Shown here: positions 23,837 through 34,000 of the stretch, piece after piece
Layout: every line of letters begins with the position of its first letter
Numbering within the stretch: the stretch's first letter is position 1
The notes under the pieces: generated by a model
What the model was told of the DNA's origin: nothing
The model's database searches: none
The model's input: only the letters and a program-made list of their open reading frames with translations
Position numbers and translations under genes: made by a program
Origin: Prosopocoilus inquinatus
Lineage: Eukaryota; Arthropoda; Insecta; Coleoptera; Lucanidae
DNA: 64,000 nt
Assembly (NCBI GenBank): GCA_036172665.1
Contig: CM069876.1
Coordinates: 4,960,001-5,024,000, forward strand
Reading direction: 5' to 3'

Positions 23837-24292
23837 ATGTTTCCAAATCCCTGTAATATGCAAGGAACCGGCACTGGCCAATTTAATTGCATCCCAAACC
23901 AGATGCAGACTCAAAATCAGCCGAACATGATCCGTTGTCAGAGCCAGTCGCAGACGCCAGGATTTTGCCCACCCCATGTTCCCAACTGTGACTGCAGAAC
24001 CATGCCTGCCTCGAATTTCATGCAGCCTAATGGGATGAACTCTTCAATGATGAATGGCTGTCAAGGAATGATGCCACCCAATTTTAGTAGACCGAATCAA
24101 CCTTGTCAACAAAATCAAAACCAGCAACAGCAGCAACAACAAAGGATGATGCAGCAAATGTTCGGAATGCAACAGCAACCTCAACAAGGAGGCCAGTTCG
24201 GACAAAATGTGTGCCCCAACATGCAGAGGAACATGAATCAGAATGCGACACCGCAACAACAACCCTTCAACATGGGTTTCAATTCGTATTAA
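23837..24292 (+). CDS. Unrecognised 151-residue Gln/Asn/Met/Pro/Cys-rich protein
   Basis: A single open frame has a good insect start context (CAAAATG) and a TAA stop at 24290-24292, followed 64 nt later by AATAAA. The protein has no globular domain or signal peptide. It is dominated by Gln, Asn, Met and Pro, with nine cysteines spaced through it (PCNM, FNCI, IRCQ, GFCPP, NCDC, GCQG, PCQQ, VCPN) and a run of seven Gln after residue 90. The GC content of the frame exceeds that of its surroundings, which supports a real gene. No intron is evident in the coding part. I do not recognise the family. Low-complexity Cys/Gln/Met-rich products of single-exon insect genes include structural, eggshell and sperm proteins, but nothing here decides the function. 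Confidence 0.6.
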   Translation: MFPNPCNMQGTGTGQFNCIPNQMQTQNQPNMIRCQSQSQTPGFCPPHVPNCDCRTMPASNFMQPNGMNSSMMNGCQGMMPPNFSRPNQPCQQNQNQQQQQQQRMMQQMFGMQQQPQQGGQFGQNVCPNMQRNMNQNATPQQQPFNMGFNSY

Positions 24293-24356
24293 TTTGTACG
24301 TGTGTGTAGTACGTAAACGTCTTGCTGGTCAGAAAGCTCAAATGTTTGTATGAATT

Positions 24357-24362
24357 AATAAA
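24357..24362 (+). other. Poly(A) signal of the Gln/Cys-rich gene
   Basis: AATAAA 64 nt after the stop codon, in the expected position for cleavage and polyadenylation. Confidence 0.6.
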
Positions 24363-25346
24363 ACTGTCTCCAAATTTAAAATTATATTTTCTAAACATTT
24401 TAGCTCAATAGAGTTTAGCCTATTATTTTGAATTACTGAAAAGAAGCTTCAAATTTAATTAATTTATAACACAAATCCACGATCCAAAGAATAAGTTTCA
24501 AAAAAAAAGAATTCCATAAAATTAAAAATACACTCACCGGCAAAAAGACCGGGTCACCACAAATTTTGCAAATTATTTTTCTATGTTTGCGTTTAATACA
24601 ATTCTGGAATGGAATACACATAACAGGTTTAGGGTTCATAAAATCACTAGAAGCAATTTGGTAATACCTTTACAAACATAAAATAATAGCAATAATTCTG
24701 AGGACAGCCAATGAACAAATGCAAACAAGTGTTTAAAACTTTTTTGTGATGGTTGCTCTAGCAGCATGCTTCTGATAGCAATTCGAATACTTTCCTGTGG
24801 AATGTTCTTCCATTTTTCTTTGAAAAACATTTCGCAGGTCTCCTATGGTCCGTGGTGCAACTTATCGAACTCTCTCTAACTCGTCGTTTGAGCATGTTCT
24901 ATAAGATTTAAGTTAGGGCTACATTACAGCAATAGAAGTCTCTTCTTAGGGTTCATTAGCTTGAATATCCATGGCAAAGGTAAAATCCGTATCTATCCTA
25001 TCTTCTTAATAGCCCGTTTCAGTCGCCATCATTATGCCACTTTCCTAGTTCAAGAATTACGCTAAAACTACTGATCTGATCATCGAATAGTTTTAACATT
25101 TTCGTTTTGTTTTTTAATAAGGAATTTCGGAAAGTTATTTTTAATATTTTCTAATAATTTTTATTACTTATAGAAGTCGATTTTCAACTTAAAATTAACT
25201 TTCCGAGATAAAGCAACTAATTTTATGAAGATCTGCAGCAACAGAAACTTAATCAAGGCCATAATATTTAAATAAAACATGAATTACGAAATTTTATAAT
25301 TAGTAGTTGCAAACTGCTGCCCTCTATCGAAAGCAATCGGAGATGC
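24363..25346. other. No gene seen
   Basis: Unremarkable AT-rich sequence. Short minus-strand open frames show no domain. Confidence 0.5.
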
Positions 25347-25417
25347 CACAGAAGGCGGGGCTTATTTTTATTTTACATTTTACGGCTGGGGAATTTCCGG
25401 TATGCCTAAAATTCTCT

Positions 25418-25560
25418 GACCTGGGGGCTCGTTCAGAAACTGAAAAAAAGCGCACTTTGGGTAAAATTCTTTCTCTCAATGTGTAAGTGATTTTGTATAT
25501 TTTTTTTTCGTTCTAAACGCCCAAAGTGCTCTTTCGTTACAGTTTTTGAACGCAACAGTA
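25418..25560. repeat. Imperfect hairpin
   Basis: CGTTCAGAAACTG and GCGCACTTTGGG on the left return inverted as CCCAAAGTGCTC and CAGTTTTTGAACG on the right, with a loop of about 50 nt. Confidence 0.65.
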
Positions 25561-25965
25561 TTGTATAAGTAAACTGAGTGGTATTTATATTTGAAAGACA
25601 ATCCTTTGCATGTGATCTCGAGAAAACCGGAAGGCGCGAGCAGTCATATTTACCACGATGTTTACATTTTTACTCTTTTGAAGTCATGTTAACTTCCAAT
25701 AAATTAAGGAAACAAACATATATTCAGTAGCGTTGTTTTCTTTATTTTAATTGTATACAATGAACGGCAAAAAGTTACACCATTTGGAAAAATTTTTTGC
25801 AGTTTAAAAAATTTGTGCCAATAGTTGTGTGTTTTGTGTATGTTCGATAACCAAATATAAAAAAGACAGAAACAGTGAGCAGCTTTTAGTGTGGCTCAAA
25901 AAGGTACCTATTTAAAATTCGAAAAAAAAAATAATAATAAGATGGTTCAAATAGGTTTTTACAAA

Positions 25966-26098
25966 AGGCGTTTACGATAATTGGAGCGGTATATACCGGT
26001 TAATCTATTGTCTCACTCTTGCTTGCAGTAAACGCATTCATTTTATCTTACTTTTCTACCCCGATCCATAGAGCTCTCCAATTATCGTAAACGCCTAA
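25966..26098. repeat. Hairpin with 20 bp near-perfect ends
   Basis: AGGCGTTTACGATAATTGGA at the left end is matched inverted by TCCAATTATCGTAAACGCCT at the right end, MITE-like in size (133 bp). Confidence 0.75.
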
Positions 26099-28446
26099 AA
26101 TGTGTCGCTTGCTCCTCTGACAAAATGGACAAGATTTTTCATTTTCTAGTTAGAAGCGGCAATTGGACGTTTGGTATTTAGCTCTTGTAAGTGATTAGTT
26201 TATTCATTTATTCAGCTATAAGAGAATATTTTTTATATCCATAAGAAATATTTAAACAAATAAAATTTGCTCTTGGGTTCTGTTACATGCACGAGAAAAT
26301 TTGAGACAATTTTTCACAAGGCGTTTTCTTTATAACATTTTGTCTCATCACTTAATTTCCTGATAACATTTTTCTAGTAATCCCAATCTGGCATAAGCAG
26401 ACCGAATTTTTTATTTTGGGCCAGTTTAATATCTGTACAACTTATGAAATCGACATTAGTACAAATAGTGGCTACCACGTATAGCACCTACAGTGATCGC
26501 CAAAGTGTCGGCATCAAATGGGAAAAATCTTTATTTTTGATTTTTTGAAGAAACTTTTTAAGGCAATCATTTCTACTTGTCTGAAAACCTTTTTAACTCC
26601 TAACAGTTATATCGAGTGATTTTATTCGAAATTAATCTATATTTCAACGAGATTTTTTTAACGTAAGTTAGTTTCAACTTATTTTTTTAATATTCCGTTA
26701 AAATTGAATTTTTCAACTTTTAGAATATTCTAAAAATTTCAGGTACTAAATCTTAATTTCAATATTTAATATTTTTAGGGCGGAAACTACCAAAATTTAT
26801 AATTTGAAAAAATAAGAAAGATTAAGTATTGCTTCATTATTTACCGAAAAGTATTATTTTTACATATTTTTTCCATTTCTGATGCAAGGTGCCTTTTATA
26901 ATTATTATAAATAATTAATATATATTTAAATATCTCTCTATTTCCGTTAATGAATTAATTTCGCAACGACCTTGTAAATGTTACTTTGCAGAAGATATTT
27001 CTTTATATGGCTTAGTCCTACTGACAAACAGAATTTGAGGGCTTTTTTAATAATAAAAAATAAATGTAAAACTACTTTTTTTTCAATAGCAAACGTTAAA
27101 GTTTGCTTTGTCCAACTCAAAACAGTCGATAAAACAGAATTTTTACCGCAAAAGTAAATAAAATAATAATTTTTAACATTTTAACAACAATCCACACTAA
27201 TTACTGGGATCATGATCACACAATTGTACCGTCTTGTTTAACAAATAACTACCTACTTTTGTTTTTTTTGTTGTGTATTGTAATGTGGTTTGAAATTAAA
27301 GTCGTTTTATGAAAATGCCTCTTAGTAATTTCATTTGAATAATTCATGGCCGTCTTATATTCTCCTTGATTAATTGACTGAACAGGTAAATTCAATATGG
27401 AAAAAAATATTTAGGCAGCTATAAAATATTTTTTACAGAATTTTTGTGAAATTCATTCATTCAAATGTCATTAACAGGGACAGATTAGAGTTTTTAGATG
27501 TCATTTAAATGCATATTAGTTATGAATAAAAATATTTTTCTTAAAGTGTACCTTGCTTCGAAAACGTAAAAATTATGTAAAAATATATATTATTTTTGCT
27601 GAATAATAAAATATCTGAAGCAACAATTAATATTCTTCATTATTTAGCAATTGCTCCGCGTCCCATTACTCTTAATTTCCTTTTAACAAAACTGCCATGT
27701 CTTTGTCGGATTAAATTAAATTTATTTAACTTAGAAAGAAGATAAAAGACCGTATTTAAACATGTTTATTTACCAGATTAACTATTATGTTTCGTTTCAT
27801 TTTCGAATACATATTTCTCCCTCTCTGTAATAAATTTTACATTTTCGCGGTAAAACTCAAGGTAAAGCCGTTGGTAAAACTGCAAAAATTCTGAACATCG
27901 TACGATTTTCAACGATAGCACACGATGAATCTATTTCGCGTGATTTGGCTCCACCTTGTAGCCCCGCCTTCTGTGTGTTACGTCCTGCACCCTTGCCCCG
28001 CGAGAGATGATTAAGTGATTGTCAAACGGCCCCTTAAGTAAGAGACCAGGCATGTGAAGCGCTTATGGAAGCCGTGAGATTTTTTTTTTAATTCTTGGCA
28101 AAACGCTAGATGTCTGACTGATCTGATTTTACAGGGTCCTTTATTATTTTGCACTTTGTAATGTAAGGTACTGCTACTAGATGTCAGAATTGTTTTGATT
28201 TGTTTTTAAATTAGCCTAAAATAATCATTTGCCTGCCGTATATACACATTTTAAGTTTGTCTTATTTCATACCCAAAGTTTTTATTAAGTTTAGACCCGG
28301 TTTATTCACCACAAGGTAAATATAAATTTTTGGATAGTTCTTGCTCGTGAGAGTTGCAGAGGATATGAAACAAATAAAAAAGCATTTTAAAAACGAGCTG
28401 AAAGAGTAATTTATTGACTTACTTGACGTTTCGCAAATAATCATAA
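26099..28446. other. No gene seen
   Basis: Long AT-rich stretch with no credible open frame, RNA gene or repeat boundary other than the right end of the element noted above. Confidence 0.5.
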
Positions 28447-28478
28447 TGCTTTATCAAAAGTTCAGTTTTGATAAAGCA
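28447..28478. repeat. Perfect 13 bp stem hairpin at the edge of the CGATCG array
   Basis: TGCTTTATCAAAA and TTTTGATAAAGCA pair perfectly around a 6 nt loop, immediately left of the tandem array. Confidence 0.8.
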
Positions 28479-28504
28479 AATAATCGTTCTCGTTCGTCAA
28501 ACTT

Positions 28505-29620
28505 TCGCGTCGGTTTCGATCGTCTTTTGTTTAAAGCTTGATCAAATCTGATCTGATCTGACGCTTACGAATTTCTCGCTCCTCATATTTTCGTATTGAT
28601 TTCGATCGTCTTGTGCTTAAAAGTCGATCGTCTCTTGTTTTAAATGTTTCTCCTTCGTCAAATTTTCGCGTCGGTTTCGATCGTCTTTTTTTAAAGCTTG
28701 ATCAAAGCCCAACGCATACGATTTTCTCGTTCCTCAAATTTTCCTACTGATTTCGATCGTTTCTTGTTTAAATGTCTTTCGTTTCAAATTTTTCTCGTTC
28801 GACAAACGACGCCACGGTTTCGATCATGTTTTTTGATCAAACCCCGACGCGTACGATTCTCTTGTTCCGCAAGAAAAAAAAATTCGTATTGGTTTCGATC
28901 GTCTTTTGTTCAAAAGTCGATCGAGTTGTTTCAATTCTTCTCGTTCATCAAATATTCACGACGGCTTCGATCGTCTTTTGTTTAAAGCTTGATCATAGCC
29001 TGGCGCATCCGATTTACTTAATCCTCAAAAATCGATTTTGATCATCTTTTGTTTAGAATTCGACTGTTTCAAATGTCCATCTTCTTTTGTTTCAATTCCT
29101 CTCGTGCGTTAAAGTTTTGCGTCGGTTTCGATCGTGTTTTCTTTTAAAGCTTGATCTAAATCCTCAAAAATTTTCATATCGATTTCGATCTTCCCTTGTT
29201 TAGAATTCGAACGGTTTAAATGCCGACAAAATTTCGATTGTAAGAATACTTTCTTCAGAAAATTACAATTTTCTTTTGATTTAAAACTTGATCGTCTTTT
29301 GTTTAAAATTAATTCATATTTCGACGGCTGTAATTCCTTTTTTTTGTTCCTCTAATTTCCGCAGTGCTTTCGATCGTCTTTTGTTTTAATAATGACATGA
29401 CGGAATTTTGAATTTTTTTCTCTGGTGTCCACAAAATATTTTCTTTTGCTCTATTTTTTTTTGCTTCTGAAATTCCCGCCTTGCTTTCGGTCGTCTTTTG
29501 TTTAAATGTCAAAACGTGAAATTTTTTTCTTCCCGAAAATAAAATAATAGATAATAATAATAAATTATTTTCAGTTTAATTTCGATCGTCTCTTAATTTC
29601 GATCGGAGTTGGAAAGTTTG
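28505..29620. repeat. Higher-order array of TTTCGATCGTCTTTTGTTT units
   Basis: The motif GGTTTCGATCGTCTTTTGTT recurs about every 150 bp, alternating with a second half-unit (GATTTCGATCGTC...AAAAGTCGATCG) about 75 bp away. Copies near 28512, 28674, 28817 and 28966 share the continuation AAAGCTTGATCA. The array decays to the right. The same core appears inside the hAT-like elements at 9.5-11.7 kb and 59.6-60.7 kb. Confidence 0.85.
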
Positions 29621-29902
29621 AAAGAGAAGATGCCAAGTGCTTCTGATAAAATTGTCAAATATCTATTATTGGAATCAAAATTTTCTTTTTTTGATTTTTC
29701 TGTAAAGTAAAAGAGGAAACAAGTTTTCGAAATTCGAAATTTTCAGACCTTGTCACTTAAAAATTATTTCCGGTACTTAATTCTTTATAAACTGAATTAA
29801 TTTTTAGATAGAAGACTCTATCGTAAAAATGAAATAGGAATTGAAGAAATATACAAATGAAACGACTTGACTGTCAAACTTTGGGCGATAATTGAGATTA
29901 AA

Positions 29903-29969
29903 TTTGGCGCGCTCGAGTCTTCCACAGTTGGCAACCTTATATGTAAGTAAACGTAAATGCGCATGCGCC
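29903..29969. promoter_or_regulatory. Orphan promoter-like cluster (E2F- and NRF1-like sites)
   Basis: TTTGGCGC (E2F consensus) at 29903-29910, GTTGGCAAC near 29928 and the palindrome TGCGCATGCGCC (NRF1-type) at 29958-29969 lie within 67 bp. No coding start follows on either side. It could be a relic or a non-coding promoter. Confidence 0.35.
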
Positions 29970-30416
29970 ACATAGTCCACATATTTCGGGCGACGACTGT
30001 CACCTGTTTTTTTTTTCTCTTATGGGCACTACCAGAGCTGCCAACTCGGTGATTTTTTCACCAGATCTGGTGATTTTTTCAAGTGGTTGCTACTTTCTGA
30101 CAAGATTTGCGACCTGTCTCAAAACTGGCGAATTTTAGTGTTGTGCGATTTTTTTGAAAAATCAAAATTGGCATATATAAGTAAAAAAAGAAAAACCGGT
30201 TCGAGTAAATATGCAGTAGTAATTTTTCTAATATTAAGGTTGGTAGTCAACATGGCCAAACTTCCCTCTTTTTCTCACCGTTTTAAATTTTTTGATCAAC
30301 GACAAACAACCAGTTAACGTTCTGATATTAAAATGTATTAAAATAAAATGTTAATGTGAGTTAACAATTAAGAACCGTAAAACAAAAAGTAAGCTGATTC
30401 ATTAAAAGCATTTATA

Positions 30417-30539
30417 TAGCGTTTTCCGCTGGCTGCACCGGTGTGCACTGAGTATATCTCCATTTCGTTTTATTACATAAAGTTGAACTGAGATGGAAAT
30501 ACACTCAGTGCATGTTGGTGCACCCTGTGGAAAACGTTA
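30417..30539. mobile_element. 123 bp palindromic MITE, copy 1
   Basis: The ends TAGCGTTTTCC and GGAAAACGTTA enclose complementary blocks GCTGCACC...GTGCACTGAGT and ACTCAGTGCA...GGTGCACC. A second, better preserved copy is at 61127-61248 and a worn relic at about 40490-40640. Confidence 0.8.
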
Positions 30540-31093
30540 TTCGAGAAAATCTAAGAAAATCACGGAGTGGCTGACAGCTAGCGGAAGTTTTGTGACAAAA
30601 AGCACTGATGGATCGATTAGAATAAATTATTATACTCAATAAAATGAATAACAGCCCTTTGTTTTCCTAAGATTATAAATAGATTTGTTTTCCTTGTATT
30701 TATCACTAGTGTTGACAAAATTTTGTTCAAGTATTCCATCTGTTCCAACACTGATTAACAATTATTTTATTCGCAATGGTAGTTATAAACTGTACTCTAT
30801 ATTTTTTTTTAACCTGTAAAACTTCACTTATACCAAAGCTTTACACGAGATGGCTTCCATTGACAGAATTAATAGATACTTCATACTCATGACAAGGCGG
30901 CAATATAAATAGGCATCTCTTCAGATTCCTGAAAAAGAGGTGCAAAAGTAATCATCATGTTAAATAGATATCACTGTCCCCTTCCTTAAGAGCAGTTTAA
31001 TATTACAAAAAAAGTCTTCCTCAATTTAAACATTTTTGTAATACACTATTTCAACGTAGTAAATACATACATAAGATTCAAATACAAATCAAA
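30540..31093. other. No gene seen; probable downstream flank of aurora B
   Basis: AT-rich sequence beyond the stop codon of the minus-strand kinase gene. It presumably holds its 3' untranslated region, though no AATAAA was located close by. Confidence 0.4.
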
Positions 31094-34000
31094 CTATTTA
31101 TTCATCTTACTAACTATCCAATGATGCTTCATAACTTCTTTTAATGTCAACCGCTGATGCATCTTGTAAACCAGGAGCTGAAAGTTGAGCATTTATAAAC
31201 GAAATGTATTTTGTCACTTTGTGACTTATTATACTTTGCTAATGAGATCTACCCCTCCTTCTGGCATGAAATGTGGATAACTTATAGAGAGATTGCAAAT
31301 TTTTTTGTAGGTTTCGTCTGCTGATTTACTCTCAAATGGAGGGTGGCCGACTAAAAATTCATAACACAAAATACCTAGAAAAAAAATTCATTTTAAATGC
31401 GTTCGCAAAGAGAGAATATAAACAAAAGCAACTCTGCATTAGAGTTATGTCGTTGTCGAACGAATCGTTCATTTTATTAGTATGAACGACTCAAAAGTTT
31501 CGTCCTTAAAAAAAATACTTCCGAACGAACGAATCGGTGAACGACATAAACTATTATGAATGAGATGAACGATATACTTACATTCACATATTTTAAAGTA
31601 AAATGCAAGAGATCAAGAAAGTACGTGACCAATAAAACTGAAAGCTACGGTATAGCGTGAGGATTCGTTCGTCTAAATCAAATCATTCAAATGAATCTAA
31701 ATCGTTCTGAATTATTTCGTTCGAAAAGATTCGTTCGTTCGCGAACGAGATTATAACGAACGAAATGAACGAATCTTTACTCAAAAGATTCGTTCGTGAA
31801 CGACACAACTCTAGTCTGCATCACAGGAATAACACAACAGATGATCGGGAAGCAATAAAATGCGGAAGAGTGAGGATATTGTTAAAATTGGAAAGTCTCA
31901 GAATGAGACATAACAGTAATTACGGCTGGGTCGATGTGTCGATGTATCGATATATCGATACGTATCTATAAGCCAGCCATGTCGATACACATTGGCAGCC
32001 GTATCGACGTATTGAAGATCGATACTTATCGAAAAATCGGACGATACGTATCGACATATCGATATGTTTCGAAAGATCGATATGTATCGAAATATCGGAT
32101 ACCGAATATCGATACGTATCGAAATTACGCACTAATTAAACATTTTATTTATTTATTTGTTTTTATACGTGGGCTGCTGGAAAATTTTCTAGAATATAGT
32201 AGGTCTAGAATTGTCAGTCACACACAGTCATATTTGAAAAATTTGATGTTTCTCGCCTATAACTCTATTGACAGTTCCTATACAAGTGAACTAGTTTTGT
32301 TTGTACAGCATTTGAGAAAAAGTGTAATTTTGTGCAAACATGGAAATCGCGCGTGAAAATTTTCGTGCCATGATCTTTTACGATTTCAAATGTGGTCCAA
32401 CGCCGAAACAATGCCTCGATCGGTTTCATTAGGCTTTTGGAGATGAAGCACCGTCAAAGAGCAGTGTTTATAATTGATTTGCCGAATTCTAGCGTGGACG
32501 TACCTCTCTCAGTGACGAATTTCGTGAATGTCGTCCATCAACATCTGTTGTTGCCACTAATGTAGATGCTGTGCGTGAAATGCTTGAGCGAGATCGACGT
32601 GTGACATACCGTGAGATTCACGCATCCTTATACATTGACATGAAAGCAATACACCAGATTTTGCATGATCATTTGAACGTACGAAAGCTTTGCACTCGTT
32701 GGATCCCACACAATTTAACAGAAGCGCAAAAGCAGAGTCGGGTCAAATGGTGCGAAGAAATGCTCAAGAAATTCAATGGAGGTCGTTCAAATTTAGTTTA
32801 TAACATCGTTACTGGTGACGAAACGTGGATCTATTCGTGCCAGCCAGAAAGTAAACAACAATTTACCGTTTGGGTATTTCAAAATGAACCGAAACCAACA
32901 AAAGTTGTCCGTTCAGGCAGTGCTGCGAAGCAAATGATTGCTCGTTTCTTTGGTTTAACTGGACATGTAGCAACCTTGGCTTTAGAAGATCGAAAAACCG
33001 TGAATGCTGGTTGGTATACTACAATTTGTTTGCCGGAAGTCATCGATCAAATAAGTAGAAACAATCGAAATCGACGAATTATTCTCCATCATGACAACGC
33101 CAGCTCTCACTCAACCCGTCAAACAGTTGATTTTTTGTCCAACAAAAATATTGAATTAATGACTCATTGTCCATATTCACCTGATTTATCACCTAATGAT
33201 TTCTTTTTGTTCCCAAATATTAAAAATGAAATGCGTGGTAAGCGATTTTCGTCGGCTGAAGCAGCGGTGGAAATATTCCGGACACTGGTTTCTGAGGTAC
33301 CATCTTTAGAGTGGAAAACGTGCTTTAGAAATTGGTTCGAGCGTATGCAAAAGTGTACTGACGTCAAAGGCGAATACTTCGAAAAACAATGATACCGTTT
33401 ACCAAATTTCATATGCGCTTTTTCATACCGTTTCCAGAAACTTTTTAATAAAGGTATTGTTACAGCCGTGACGAGCAAATAGATATATTTTTATAAGGCA
33501 CTCGTTCTCTGTCTAAGGACACAGAGGACCTATTCTTGACAAGCTTGTTTTTGAATGCGCATACGCATTCGTTAAGAATGCGAACTTGTGTATTCTTAAC
33601 CGTTCGATTTTTCAAAACGTATGCGTTTTTGTTGCGTGTGGACATTACCACTCGTTTTTTATTATGCGAGTGCTTGTAACTGTAATTAACGTCAAATTGT
33701 AGTAATTTAATTTGACATTTTACATAAAAACATAAGTTTTCACTAAATGTGCTTCTTTTTGATAAAATTCATGTTTGAATTAAATTGAATAAGTATTGTT
33801 AACATGTATAATCATGGCAGAAGAATTTCTGTACTAAATGAACAGAGGGGGGATGCAAAGAGAAAAATCCCTCGACGATTGGCTTTGCTTTACTTTACTT
33901 CGGAGACCATTTTGAGAAAGTATGAGGATCTAAATATCTACTTATATTGGGATGACTGAAGGTAGGGTGGCCAGAGGTCCTCTATTTTTAATTTTTTGCG

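Larger units (their letters stand above)
25347..27975. mobile_element. Possible 2.63 kb element with 16 bp terminal inverted repeats
   Basis: CACAGAAGGCGGGGCT at the left end recurs exactly inverted at 27960-27975, GC-rich ends in very AT-rich DNA. Flanking target duplications are not evident. The interior is non-coding and contains two palindromes. A partial third copy of the end (CACAGAAGGCGG) occurs at about 36973. It is inferred to be a non-autonomous DNA element of unknown superfamily. Confidence 0.45.

Noticed and set aside
24044..24262. Leu/His-rich minus-strand open frame
   Set aside because: It is the complement of the Gln-rich gene; CAG/CAA runs read as Leu-rich on the other strand.
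31920..32356. Open frames rich in Tyr/Arg/Ser/Ile/Asp through the CGATA tract
   Set aside because: The tract lacks stops in several frames because of its simple repeat; the apparent protein is repetitive.
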